NCBI GenBank assembly: GCA_038117265.1
Contig: JAYOFO010000004.1
Location: 1 to 64,000, forward strand
Origin: JAYPUG01 sp038117265
GTDB taxonomy: Bacteria; Pseudomonadota; Alphaproteobacteria; UBA6615
Reading direction: 5' to 3'
Length of the DNA stretch: 64,000 nucleotides
Shown here: one piece after another, positions 16,440 to 24,920 of the stretch
Layout of the letters: every line of letters starts with the position of its first letter
Position numbering within the stretch: the first letter of the stretch is position 1
The notes under the pieces: generated by a model
The model's input: only the letters and a program-made list of their open reading frames with translations
Database searches by the model: none
What the model was told of the DNA's origin: nothing
Made by a program: the position numbers and the translations under genes

Positions 16440-16778
16440 CTAGAGCGCGGACGCGCCGGTCTCGCCGGTCCGCACGCGCACCGCGTTTTCCAGGTTGAGG
16501 ACGAAGATCTTGCCGTCGCCGATCTTCTCGGTGTTGGCCGCGTTGCGGATCGCCTCGACCGCACGGTCCGCGACGCCGTCGTCGCAGGCGATCTCGATCT
16601 TCATCTTGGGCACGAAGTTCACCTGGTATTCGGCACCACGGTAGATCTCGGTCTGGCCCTTCTGGCGGCCGTATCCCTTGACCTCGCTCGCGGTCATTCC
16701 CTCGATTCCGACCGTGGCCAGTGCCTCGCGTACATCGTCGAGCTTGTGCGGCTTGATAATCGCGACAATGAATTTCAT
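16440..16778 (-). CDS. glnK: P-II family nitrogen regulatory protein GlnK
   Basis: A 112-residue PII signal protein. The start MKFIVAIIKPHKLDDV, the T-loop with the uridylylation Tyr at residue 51 (AEYQVNFVPK) and the second signature GDGKIFVLNLENAVRVRTGE are all present. PII trimers sense 2-oxoglutarate and ATP/ADP and block the ammonium channel AmtB when nitrogen is plentiful. It lies 75 bases downstream of amtB on the same strand, so here the order is amtB then glnK, opposite to the common glnK-amtB order. Confidence 0.95.
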   Translation of the reverse strand: MKFIVAIIKPHKLDDVREALATVGIEGMTASEVKGYGRQKGQTEIYRGAEYQVNFVPKMKIEIACDDGVADRAVEAIRNAANTEKIGDGKIFVLNLENAVRVRTGETGASAL

Positions 16779-16795
16779 GTCAGATCCCGTAGTTG

Positions 16796-16827
16796 GGGGT
16801 GGCCCGGCAACCCGACCGCGCCACCCC
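16796..16827. other. Inverted repeat between amtB and glnK
   Basis: GGGGTGGC (16796-16803) and GCCACCCC (16820-16827) form perfect 8-base arms around a 16-base loop. There is no T-tract on the minus strand, so it is more likely an mRNA stem that stabilises one cistron or sets relative expression than a terminator. Confidence 0.4.
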
Positions 16828-16853
16828 GCTGTTGGTGTGAGGGCGTCCGCCCC

Positions 16854-18071
16854 CTACAGGTTGTGGTAGCCGCGCTCGCCATGCATAGCGAGGTCGAGGC
16901 CCTGGACCTCGGTTTCCAGTTTCACGCGGAACGGCACGAACATCTTCAGCACCGTGGCGATGACAAATGTCAGGACGCCCGACCAGATGGCGACGACGAC
17001 GACGCCCAGCGCCTGCACGCCGAGCTGACTACCCGTATCCATGCCCTCGGCCAAGCCGGCGCCGCCGAGCGCGGCCGATACGAAGATCGCGGCCAGCAGC
17101 GTGCCCAGTGCGCCGCCGATGCCGTGGACGGCGAACACGTCGAGTGAATCGTCGATTTTGAGCCGTTGCTTCACGAACTGCGTGATCGTGAAACAGACGA
17201 TGCCGCCCGCGAGGCCGAGGACCAGCCCGCCGATGGGGCCGACCGAGCCCGAGGCCGGCGTGATCGTGGCCAGGCCGGCGACCATGCCGGTGACCGCGCC
17301 CACGAGGCTCGCCTTGCGATACTTCATCAGCTCCATCGCCGACCAGGCGATCACGCCCGCCGCGGCCGAGATGTGGGTGACGGTCATCGCCATGCCGGCG
17401 GCACCGTCGGCCGCCAGCGCCGAACCCGCATTGAAACCGAACCAGCCGATCCACAGCATGGACGCGCCGATCATGACCATGCCCGGATTGTGCGGCGGCT
17501 GTATCTCGTTGGGAAACCCGCGCCGCTTGCCCAGCATGATGGCGAGGACGAGCGCCGAGACGCCCGCCGTGACGTGGACGACGACGCCGCCGGCGAAGTC
17601 GATCAGGCCCATTTCCGAGAGGAAGCCGCCGCCCCAGACCCAGTGCACGACGGGGGCATAGACGATCACCACCCAGACAAGCGAGAAGGCGACCACGAAT
17701 GCGAAGTGGATGCGTTCGACATACGCGCCGACGATCAGCGCCGGCGTGATGATCGCAAAGGTCATCTGGAACATGAAGAACAGCGTTTCGGGCAGGGTCG
17801 TGTCCGCCCGGATCGTGTCGAGGCCGACACCGGACAGGAAGGACGTTCCGAGCCCGCCCCACCACGCATTGCCTTCGCCGAAGGCGATCGAGTAGGCGAC
17901 CACGAGCCAGACGACCGAAACGGTCGCGGCGATCGCGAAACAGTTCATCAGTACGGACAGTACGTTCTGGGCGCGCACGAGGCCGGCGTAGAACAGCGCG
18001 AGACCCGGAAGGGTCATGAAGAGAACAAGCGCCGTTGAGGTCAGAATCCAGGCCGTATCGGCTCCGTTCAT
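16854..18071 (-). CDS. amtB: Ammonium transporter AmtB
   Basis: A 405-residue Amt/Mep channel with eleven expected membrane spans. The start ADTAWILTSTALVLFMTLPGLALFYAGLVR is the typical first hairpin. GGVVVHVTAGVSALV carries the first pore His and DVFAVHGIGGALGTLL the second. The end ERGYHNL matches the conserved cytoplasmic tail. There is no cleaved signal peptide of the E. coli type. I start at 18071 (MNGADTAW) behind AAGGAGCGG. A sigma-54 promoter candidate lies 69 bases upstream, and glnK follows, so the pair should respond to nitrogen limitation through NtrC/RpoN (inference). Confidence 0.95.
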   Translation of the reverse strand: MNGADTAWILTSTALVLFMTLPGLALFYAGLVRAQNVLSVLMNCFAIAATVSVVWLVVAYSIAFGEGNAWWGGLGTSFLSGVGLDTIRADTTLPETLFFMFQMTFAIITPALIVGAYVERIHFAFVVAFSLVWVVIVYAPVVHWVWGGGFLSEMGLIDFAGGVVVHVTAGVSALVLAIMLGKRRGFPNEIQPPHNPGMVMIGASMLWIGWFGFNAGSALAADGAAGMAMTVTHISAAAGVIAWSAMELMKYRKASLVGAVTGMVAGLATITPASGSVGPIGGLVLGLAGGIVCFTITQFVKQRLKIDDSLDVFAVHGIGGALGTLLAAIFVSAALGGAGLAEGMDTGSQLGVQALGVVVVAIWSGVLTFVIATVLKMFVPFRVKLETEVQGLDLAMHGERGYHNL

Positions 18072-18139
18072 GATTCCGCTCCTTGTTGTTTGATTGTTAC
18101 GTTCTTTTGTATTCGGAGGAATCGAACGTCCGGCACGCC

Positions 18140-18154
18140 GCACAATGCGTGCCC
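18140..18154 (-). promoter_or_regulatory. Candidate sigma-54 promoter for amtB-glnK
   Basis: Read on the minus strand the site is GGGCACGCATTGTGC. It keeps the required GG-N10-GC spacing and matches the TGGCACG-N4-TTGC consensus except at two positions. The -12 element is about 70 bases ahead of the amtB start. Nitrogen control of amtB/glnK by RpoN is established in many proteobacteria. Confidence 0.65.
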
Positions 18155-18280
18155 GTCCGCTTGCGCGGACACGTACCGGATGATCCGGTCCCCCCTTTAC
18201 GGCGATTGTGCGGTTCTGTTTCTTGTTTGGCCGCCGACGGACATTGCGCGGAATAATATCGGGTTGCGGCGCGACCGCAA

Positions 18281-18289
18281 GGGGGGGGG
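18281..18289 (+). repeat. Run of nine G at the ribosome-binding site of the glycerate kinase gene
   Basis: Nine consecutive G end five bases before the ATG at 18295. The run occupies the Shine-Dalgarno position, so slipped-strand changes in its length would alter spacing to the start codon. Confidence 0.6.
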
Positions 18290-18294
18290 TGCAG

Positions 18295-19611
18295 ATGAAC
18301 GCAGCGATTTCCGACGGCGAAGTGGCGGGCGCCGCGCGCGAACATCTCCGCGCGCTGTTCGAATCCGCGGTTCGTTCCGCCGATCCCGCCGTCTGCGTGC
18401 CGCCGCACCTGCCGCCGCCGCCGCCGTCGGGGGGACGGGTCCTGGTGGTCGGTGCCGGCAAGGCGTCGGCGGCGATGGCCGCGGCGGTGGAGGCGCATGC
18501 GCGCACGCAAGGCTGGCTCGAGCGCATCGAGGGGCTCGTCATCACCCGCTACGGCCATGCCGTCGCGTGCGAACGGATCGAGATCGTCGAGGCGGCGCAT
18601 CCGGTGCCCGATCGGGCCGGGATCGCGGCGACGGCGCGAATCGTCGAGATGGCGAGCGGGCTAGGCGCGGTCGACCTGATGCTGTGCCTGGTGTCGGGCG
18701 GGGGATCGGCCCTGCTAGCCGCGCCGGCCGACGGCATCACCGCCGACGACAAGGCCGCCGTGACCCGCGCACTACTGCGCAGCGGCGCCCCGATCGGCGA
18801 AATGAACTGCGTGCGCAAGCACATCTCGACCGTGAAGGGCGGCCGGCTCGCCGCCGCGGCGGCGCCTGCGCCCGTCTTGTCGCTGATGATCTCGGACGTT
18901 CCGGGCGATGACCCGTCGGTGATCGCGTCGGGTCCCACGGTGCCCGACCCCTCGACCCGTGCCGACGCGCAGGCGATCCTGGCCAAATACGGCATCGCGC
19001 CGCCCGCCAGTGTGGGTGCATGGCTCGCGGGTGAAGCGGCGGAGACGCCCAAGCCCGGCGACCCGCTGTTCGACCGGGTCCGCAACGTCATCGTCGCGAA
19101 GCCCGACGAGATGCTGGCTACGGCGGCGCGCGAGGCGCGTGCACGGGGCCTCGCGGTCGCGTGTCTCGGCGCCGATTTGGAGGGCGAGGCCCGCGATCTG
19201 GGCGCCGCCCATGCCGCGATGGCCGTCGACATTCAGGATACGCGCAGTGCGGAGTTGCCGCTGGTGATCCTGTCGGGGGGCGAGACCACCGTCACCGTGA
19301 CCGGCGACGGGCGGGGCGGGCGGAATGCCGAATACGCGCTGGGCCTCGCCCGGGCGCTCGACGGCCGGCCGGGCATCCACGCCATCGCCTGCGACACCGA
19401 CGGGATCGACGGCGTGGAGGACAATGCCGGCGTCGTCGTTGCGCCGGACACGATCGCGCGCGCGCAGGCGAGGGGGCACACGGCGGACGATGCGCTCGCC
19501 CGGAACGATACCTACGGGTTCTTCTCGGCGATCGGGGACCTGGTGATGACGGGGCCGACATTGACCAACGTCAATGATTTTCGCGCGATCCTCGTTTATC
19601 CGCGCGGGTGA
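18295..19611 (+). CDS. Glycerate 2-kinase (MOFRL/TtuD-type)
   Basis: A 438-residue protein of the DUF4147/MOFRL glycerate kinase family. The N-terminal domain has VLVVGAGKASAAMA near residue 45, followed by LCLVSGGGSALLAAPADGIT. The linker MNCVRKHISTVKGGRLAAAAAPA is highly typical, and the MOFRL domain near the C-terminus ends TGPTLTNVNDFRAILV. The enzyme phosphorylates glycerate (or hydroxypyruvate) to 2-phosphoglycerate. I start at 18295 because the G-run gives the ribosome site; 29 further upstream in-frame residues are Arg/Gly-rich and unlike the family. It is divergent from amtB. A tartronate-semialdehyde-reductase-like gene lies 2 kb away. Confidence 0.9.
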   Translation: MNAAISDGEVAGAAREHLRALFESAVRSADPAVCVPPHLPPPPPSGGRVLVVGAGKASAAMAAAVEAHARTQGWLERIEGLVITRYGHAVACERIEIVEAAHPVPDRAGIAATARIVEMASGLGAVDLMLCLVSGGGSALLAAPADGITADDKAAVTRALLRSGAPIGEMNCVRKHISTVKGGRLAAAAAPAPVLSLMISDVPGDDPSVIASGPTVPDPSTRADAQAILAKYGIAPPASVGAWLAGEAAETPKPGDPLFDRVRNVIVAKPDEMLATAAREARARGLAVACLGADLEGEARDLGAAHAAMAVDIQDTRSAELPLVILSGGETTVTVTGDGRGGRNAEYALGLARALDGRPGIHAIACDTDGIDGVEDNAGVVVAPDTIARAQARGHTADDALARNDTYGFFSAIGDLVMTGPTLTNVNDFRAILVYPRG

Positions 19612-19674
19612 AGAAATGCGGTTCGTGACGGTGATGTAGGGGCATTGCCGGCGGGCCGTACGGAGGCCCAGCGC

Positions 19675-20889
19675 ATGTCCACCGCCGCCAGACCGGAATC
19701 CGCCGACGTCTCGCGCGAAGAGGTCCTCGCGCGTGCCGAATCCCTGTTGCCAGTGATCGCCGAGCGGGCCGAGCGCGCGCGCGAGCAGCGCCGTTTGCCC
19801 GATGCCACGGTGCGCGACTTCCACGAACACGGGCTGTCCCGCTTCGTCCAGCCCAGGCGGGTCGGCGGTTACGAGCTCGACTACGGCATGCTGGTCGATG
19901 TCGCCGCCGTCTTCGCGCGCGAATGCGCCTCGAGCGGCTGGAACGTCTCGAACCTGGCGTGCCACCACTGGATGCTGGGGATGTGGCCGAAGCAGGCACA
20001 GGACGATGTCTGGGGCCCGAACGGCGAGACCTCCGACACGCTGATCTGCGCCTCGCTGATCTTTCCGGCGGGCAAGGCGACGCGCGTCGATGGCGGCTAC
20101 CGGTTGAGCGGGCGCTGGCCATTCTGCTCGGGGATCGATCCCAGCGACTGGATCATGCTCGGCGCGCGGGTCGAGGCGGACGGCGATCATCCCGATTCCG
20201 AGCCGCGTATCTTCCTGGTGCGCAAGGCAGACTTCGAGGTGATCGACACCTGGCACACGCCGGGCCTGGAGGGCACCGGATCGAAGGACGCCGCGCGCGA
20301 CGACCTGTTCGTGCCGGAACACATGACCGTGCCGGCCAACGGGGTGAAGGGCGGGCCGACGCCGGGCAGCGGGGTGAACCCCGGCGCGCTGTTCCAGGTG
20401 CCCGTTATCGCGCCGTTCCCCTTTGTGCTGTCGGGAACGCTGCTGGGTGTGGCGGAAGGCGTCTATGCGAAGTATGTCGGCGGCATGCGCGCGAAGTCGG
20501 GCAACTACACCGGCGCGCGCATCGCCGAGCTCCAGAACGTCCAGATCAAGGTGGCCGAGGCCGGCGCGGCGATCGACGCGGCGCGTCTGGTCATGCTGGC
20601 CGACTGCGACCTGTCGATGGAGATCGCGGCGCGGGGCGAGGCGCCGGACCTGCTGACCAAGGCGAAGTTCCGGCGCAACGGCGCCTATTCGGCGAACCTG
20701 TGCGTCGAGGCGGTCAACACGCTCTACCAGTCGAGCGGCGGGGGCGGCATCTACACCGGCAACCCGATCTCGCGGGCGTTCCGCGACATCCACGCCGCGC
20801 TTTCGCACATCGCCTTCAACATGTACGTCGCGGGCACCACGTTCGGGCGGATCGCGCTAGGCGTGGGCTTGGACATGCAGATGCTCTAG
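19675..20889 (+). CDS. Acyl-CoA-dehydrogenase-fold flavin-dependent monooxygenase (HsaA/HpaH-like)
   Basis: A 404-residue protein with the acyl-CoA dehydrogenase fold but the features of group D flavin monooxygenases: RLPDATVRDFHEHGLSRFVQPRRVGGYE at the N-terminus, CASSGWNVSNLACHHWMLGMWP near residue 85, YRLSGRWPFCSGIDPSDW, and a C-terminus with YQSSGGGGIYTGNPISRAFRDIHAA. Relatives use reduced FMN/FAD from a partner reductase to hydroxylate phenols. No small flavin reductase gene is adjacent. I start at 19675 behind CGGAGG. A bidirectional terminator follows. Confidence 0.85.
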   Translation: MSTAARPESADVSREEVLARAESLLPVIAERAERAREQRRLPDATVRDFHEHGLSRFVQPRRVGGYELDYGMLVDVAAVFARECASSGWNVSNLACHHWMLGMWPKQAQDDVWGPNGETSDTLICASLIFPAGKATRVDGGYRLSGRWPFCSGIDPSDWIMLGARVEADGDHPDSEPRIFLVRKADFEVIDTWHTPGLEGTGSKDAARDDLFVPEHMTVPANGVKGGPTPGSGVNPGALFQVPVIAPFPFVLSGTLLGVAEGVYAKYVGGMRAKSGNYTGARIAELQNVQIKVAEAGAAIDAARLVMLADCDLSMEIAARGEAPDLLTKAKFRRNGAYSANLCVEAVNTLYQSSGGGGIYTGNPISRAFRDIHAALSHIAFNMYVAGTTFGRIALGVGLDMQML

Positions 20890-20911
20890 CCGGGGCGTGA
20901 CGCGAACGAGA

Positions 20912-20937
20912 AAGGCCGGGCTTGCGCCCGGCCTTTT
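20912..20937. terminator. Bidirectional terminator
   Basis: Perfect arms AAGGCCGGGC and GCCCGGCCTT around TTGC, followed by TT; the A-rich left flank serves the minus strand. It lies between convergent genes. Confidence 0.85.
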
Positions 20938-20962
20938 CGATGCACGGTTCTCGTGCGGAAGC

Positions 20963-21706
20963 CTATTCGGCCGCGGTTGCGGTGCCCTTGTTGGCCTTGC
21001 GCTTCGCCAACCAGGTCTTGATGTCGAGCTTGAAGTGCTCGTAGTAGACCTTGGGGAAGATGATCAGGATGTCGTAGAGCGCGACCCAGCCGCCCTTGAG
21101 CGTGACCGGGATGGTGATCCAGGGCGCGGCCCCGATGATCGCGATGTGCTCGTTGGTGTCGACCTTGTCGCGGTTCTGCAGCACCCGCTCGACATTGTGC
21201 GCGAACGACCAGTCGGCGCGGTAGATCACCTTGCCCTCGGGGTTGATCACATAGCAGGTGTTGGGCAGCAGGCCCCAATCGTGGTGCCACTTGCCGTCGA
21301 CGGTATCGACCGCGATCTTGCGCGCTTCCTTGTAGTCGTCGCGGTTGCGCTTGGCATACGCGATCTTCTCCTCGACGGTCGTCGCCTGCTTGGCCTTCTC
21401 GCCGGGGTGCGCCTCGCGCACATAGACGACCAGCCATTCGACGTCGGGATACTTTTCCTTGAGCTTCGCGAACGGCTTCACGTTCTTGACGTACATCGGG
21501 CAGGTCAGGCTGCCGGATTCGATCACCAGCCACTTGCCCTTGTAGTCGGCGAGCTTGACCTCGTTGCCGTCCAGATCGGTGAAGGTGTAGTCGTAATTGA
21601 CCTCTTCGCCGGCCTTCGGGCCCGGGAAGTAGCCGAGCTCGTAGTTGCTCATCTTGAAGCGCGGATAGTTGTACGTTTCGCCTCGTGCCGGAGCACCCAT
21701 TTCCAT
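20963..21706 (-). CDS. Deiodinase-like (thioredoxin-fold) protein
   Basis: A 247-residue soluble thioredoxin-fold protein. After a 55-residue N-terminal part come KWLVIESGSLTCPMYVKNVKPF and DVEWLVVYVREAHPGEK. This is the pattern of the iodothyronine deiodinase family: a GSxTC/U-P active site (here Cys69 where animal enzymes have selenocysteine) and the conserved EAHP. The bacterial members have no firm reaction; reductive removal of halide or a peroxiredoxin-like role are the options. The C-terminal 60 residues contain a hydrophobic stretch IIGAAPWITIPVTLKGGWVAL that may contact a membrane. The gene is monocistronic between a terminator and an SDR gene on the same strand. Confidence 0.75.
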   Translation of the reverse strand: MEMGAPARGETYNYPRFKMSNYELGYFPGPKAGEEVNYDYTFTDLDGNEVKLADYKGKWLVIESGSLTCPMYVKNVKPFAKLKEKYPDVEWLVVYVREAHPGEKAKQATTVEEKIAYAKRNRDDYKEARKIAVDTVDGKWHHDWGLLPNTCYVINPEGKVIYRADWSFAHNVERVLQNRDKVDTNEHIAIIGAAPWITIPVTLKGGWVALYDILIIFPKVYYEHFKLDIKTWLAKRKANKGTATAAE

Positions 21707-21837
21707 TCCTCCTCGCAGACTTGTTCCCCAAAGTCCAAGATATGCGCGGATACTAACAATACTCGCGAAATTCGGGAACCGTGTTCAACGCACCGTGATC
21801 GTCTGGAATGCGCGGGCGGAGCCGACGGAATTCCGGG

Positions 21838-22617
21838 TCACACCACCGTCCAGCCGCCGTCGATGGTCAGGCTGGCGCCGGTGATCAGCTGCGAGGCCGG
21901 CGAGGCAAGGAACACCACCGCACCGGTCACATCGGAAATCTTGCCCAGCCGGCCCATCAGGATCCGGTCCATCACGAACTGGCGGAAGTCCGGCTTCTCG
22001 AACATCGGCTTGGTCATCGGCGTCTCGATGAAGGTCGGGCCGATGCAGTTCGAGCGGATGTTCTGCGGCGCCAGTTCGGCGGCGATCGCCTTGGACATGC
22101 CCTCGACCGCGTGCTTGGTCGTGCAGTAGTTGGTCCGGTTGGGCGAGCCCACATGGCCCATCTGCGACGACATGTGGATGATCGAGCCACCGCGCCCGCT
22201 CGCCAGCATGCGCCGGGCGGCGGCCTGGGCGACCAGGAACATCGACTTCACGTTCAGGTTCAGCAGGAAGTCGAGATGCTCCTCGCTGACGTCGACGAAC
22301 GGCTCGGGGATGTTCGAGCCGGCATTGTTCATCAGGATGTCGATGCGCGCGAGGCCCTCGATCTTCTCGGTCACCTGCTTGGCGTCGGTGACGTCGCACA
22401 CCAGGGTGCGGGCGGTCCCGCCGGCATCCGCGATCACGCCGGCCACCTCGTCGAGGTCGCTCTGGGTGCGGCTGACGAGCACCAGCTCGGCGCCCGCATC
22501 GGCGAGCGCGATAGCGATTCCCTGGCCCAGGCCGCGGCCGGCCCCGGTGACCACGGCGGTCAGCCCGTCGAGGCGCAGCGAGGCGATGGGCGATTCCGAT
22601 GATACTGCCGAACTCAT
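21838..22617 (-). CDS. SDR family oxidoreductase
   Basis: A 259-residue classical short-chain dehydrogenase. Visible motifs are TGAGRGLGQGIA near residue 22, NNAGSN near 97, HMSSQMGH and the catalytic pair in NYCTTKH, with the ending TGASLTIDGGWTVV. The plan is that of 3-oxoacyl-ACP reductase or gluconate dehydrogenase-like enzymes. I start at 22617 (MSSAVSSES) behind a GGGGGAGAG ribosome site; a 40-residue upstream extension has no family support. It is divergent from the first cyclase gene, with an inverted repeat in the gap. Confidence 0.88.
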   Translation of the reverse strand: MSSAVSSESPIASLRLDGLTAVVTGAGRGLGQGIAIALADAGAELVLVSRTQSDLDEVAGVIADAGGTARTLVCDVTDAKQVTEKIEGLARIDILMNNAGSNIPEPFVDVSEEHLDFLLNLNVKSMFLVAQAAARRMLASGRGGSIIHMSSQMGHVGSPNRTNYCTTKHAVEGMSKAIAAELAPQNIRSNCIGPTFIETPMTKPMFEKPDFRQFVMDRILMGRLGKISDVTGAVVFLASPASQLITGASLTIDGGWTVV

Positions 22618-22671
22618 GTCGTTCGTCTCTCCCCCGGCAATGGTTGGTTCGGTGCGGCGGAATGTGTCCTT

Positions 22672-22686
22672 GCAATCCGAAATTGC
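22672..22686. promoter_or_regulatory. Candidate operator between SDR and cyclase genes
   Basis: GCAAT-N5-ATTGC, a perfect 5-base dyad in the 154-base gap between divergent genes. Short arms make it a weak candidate. Confidence 0.3.
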
Positions 22687-22771
22687 TGCGACCATAACCG
22701 AGCCCGTTGCCGGTTGTAAGGCCGGCAGGGAGTTCACAATCCAGACCTAGAGGACAGGCGAGGTTAAACCG

Positions 22772-23788
22772 ATGGCGAAGAAAGCGACCGCCCGCAAGCC
22801 GGCGGCCAAGAAGGGCGCGAGCCGAGGCAAGAAGAAACTGCTGACCAAGGCCGATGTGCTGCGCAAGTGCAAGCAGCTCAGCAACTGGGGCAAGTGGGGC
22901 AAGAACGACGAGCTGGGCGTTCTCAACTACATCCAGCCCGAGGACATCGTCGAGGCCGCGAAGCTCATCCGCAAGGGCAAGGTGTTCCGCCTCGGCCTGA
23001 ACCTCGACGAGAACGGCCCGCAGCGCGGCCTGTTCGGCGGACGCTGGAACCCGATGCACCAGATGCTCGCGACCGGCACCGATGCGGTGCAGGGCATCCA
23101 GGAGCCTCTGGCCGGCATGCGCTACGCCGACGACGCCATCAACCTGCCGACCCAGGCCGCGACCCAGTGGGACGCGCTGGCCCATGTCTTCACCGAAGAC
23201 AAGATGTGGAACGGCTACGACGCGACCCTGGTCGACGTGCGCGGCGCCCACAAGAACGGCATTGAGAACTTCGCCGACAAGATGGTCGGACGCGGCGTGC
23301 TGCTCGACGTGGCGCGCTACAAGGGCAAGAAGCGCCTCGCCGACGGGTACGAGATCACCATCGAGGACCTGGAAGGCACCGCCAAGAAGCAGGGCGTCGA
23401 GGTTCGCCGCGGCGACTTCGTGATCTTCAACACCGGCCAGATGGCCGACTGCCTCGACAAGGGCGAGTGGGGCGGATACGCCGGCGGCGATGCGCCGGGC
23501 CTGGGCTTCGACACGGTCGACTGGATCCACGCTAAGCAGATCGCCGGCATCTGTTCCGATACCTGGGGCATCGAGGTGCGTCCGAACAAGAGCGTGCCGG
23601 GCCTCAACCAGCCCTGGCACTGGGTGACCATTCCGCACATCGGCATCGTCCATGGCGAGATCTGGTATCTGCGCGAGCTGGTCGAGGACTGCAAGGAGGA
23701 CGGCGTGTACGAGTTCTTCCTCTGCGCGCCGCCGCTGGTCATCACCCGCGGCACCGGCTCGCCGATCAATCCGCAGGCGATCAAGTAG
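22772..23788 (+). CDS. Cyclase family (PF04199-like) metal hydrolase with Lys-rich N-terminal tail, copy A
   Basis: A 338-residue member of the cyclase / kynurenine-formamidase-like family. The body begins around residue 34 with KQLSNWGKWGKNDELGVLNYI. The active-site stretch reads TQWDALAHVF (Q132, D134, H138), where the classic family motif is HxGTHxDxPxH, so the second His is Gln. The ending GSPINPQAIK is shared with copies B and C. Residues 2-24 form a basic tail rich in KKA/AKK like histone H1 tails, absent from the other two copies. Family members hydrolyse formamides, lactams (isatin) or cyclise polyketides; the substrate here is unknown. First of a three-gene tandem. Confidence 0.85.
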   Translation: MAKKATARKPAAKKGASRGKKKLLTKADVLRKCKQLSNWGKWGKNDELGVLNYIQPEDIVEAAKLIRKGKVFRLGLNLDENGPQRGLFGGRWNPMHQMLATGTDAVQGIQEPLAGMRYADDAINLPTQAATQWDALAHVFTEDKMWNGYDATLVDVRGAHKNGIENFADKMVGRGVLLDVARYKGKKRLADGYEITIEDLEGTAKKQGVEVRRGDFVIFNTGQMADCLDKGEWGGYAGGDAPGLGFDTVDWIHAKQIAGICSDTWGIEVRPNKSVPGLNQPWHWVTIPHIGIVHGEIWYLRELVEDCKEDGVYEFFLCAPPLVITRGTGSPINPQAIK

Positions 23789-23890
23789 CGCGCCTTCCAC
23801 ATTCGGCGTTAATATCGACGGCGTCGCCCCATCGGGCGGCGCCGTTCGCATTCAAGCGTGCCGCAAAGGCACCGTTACGGGGGGAATTCC

Positions 23891-24856
23891 ATGCCACGAC
23901 GCTATGACGAGGTGTCGCTGACGATGGCCGATCTGGAGGTCATGGCCGAGAAATGCTCGAACTGGGGCCGCTGGGGGCCCGACGACGAGATCGGCACGCT
24001 CAACTTCATCGGACCCGAAGAGCTCAAGCACGCCGCCCGCATGGTGAAGCAGGGCAAGTCGATCTCGCTGGGCCTCGAGTTCAACCAGAACGGCCCGCAG
24101 ACCGGGCGGTTCCGCCGGTTCAACCCGGTTCATTCGATGCTCGCGACCGGCACGGATGCCTGTGCGGGCAAGCACACCCATCCCAACATCCAGTACGCCG
24201 ACGACATGGTGACGATGCCGCTGCAATGTGGCACCCAGTGGGACGCGCTGAGCCACATCTTCAACGACGGCAAGATGTGGAACGGCTACGACGCCTCGCT
24301 GGTCGATGCCAACGGCGCCAAGAAGAACGGCATAGAAAAGGTGAAGGCCAAGACGGTGGGGCGCGGCATCCTGCTCGACATGCCGCGCTGGGTCGGCGCC
24401 GACTCCCTCGACGACGGCACCGCGATCACCTGCGACGATCTCGACGCCTGTGCGGCGGCACAGGGGGTCGAGGTGCGGCGCGGCGACATCGTGGTCGTGC
24501 GCACGGGCCACATGGAGCGCTGCCTGGCGAAGGGCGACTGGACCGGCTATTCGGGCGGAGACTCGCCGGGCATGGCCTTCGAGACCGCCGAATGGGCGTT
24601 CGAGAAGGAGATCGCGGCGGTCTGCACCGACACCTGGGGCTGCGAAGTGCGCCCCAACGAGATCGCCGAGGCGTTCCAGCCCTGGCACTGGGTGGTGATC
24701 CCGAAGATGGGCCTGACCCTGGGCGAGATCTTCTATCTGAAGGACCTGGGCGATGACTGCGCCGACGACGGCGTCTACGAGTTCCTGTTCTGCGCGCCGC
24801 CGCTGCCGATCACCGGTGCGGTCGGTTCGCCCATCAATCCCATCGCGCTGAAATAG
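23891..24856 (+). CDS. Cyclase family metal hydrolase, copy B
   Basis: A 321-residue paralogue of the flanking cyclase genes. It starts MPRRYDEVSLTMADLEVM, then CSNWGRWGPDDEIGTLNFI; the active-site stretch is CGTQWDALSHIFNDGKMWNGY (Q116, D118, H122), followed by EVRRGDIVVVRTGHMER and DTWGCEVRPNE. It ends GSPINPIALK. I start at 23891 behind GGGGGGAATTCC. A 102-base gap separates it from copy A and 64 bases from copy C, so the three are probably transcribed together. Reaction as for copy A: hydrolysis of an amide or lactam ring, metal-dependent, by family inference only. Confidence 0.88.
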   Translation: MPRRYDEVSLTMADLEVMAEKCSNWGRWGPDDEIGTLNFIGPEELKHAARMVKQGKSISLGLEFNQNGPQTGRFRRFNPVHSMLATGTDACAGKHTHPNIQYADDMVTMPLQCGTQWDALSHIFNDGKMWNGYDASLVDANGAKKNGIEKVKAKTVGRGILLDMPRWVGADSLDDGTAITCDDLDACAAAQGVEVRRGDIVVVRTGHMERCLAKGDWTGYSGGDSPGMAFETAEWAFEKEIAAVCTDTWGCEVRPNEIAEAFQPWHWVVIPKMGLTLGEIFYLKDLGDDCADDGVYEFLFCAPPLPITGAVGSPINPIALK

Positions 24857-24920
24857 CGCGTTCGGCACAAACCGAGCCGGCATCCAAGGCCGGCCGCACA
24901 TCAGAGAGGAAGAGCCGGTC

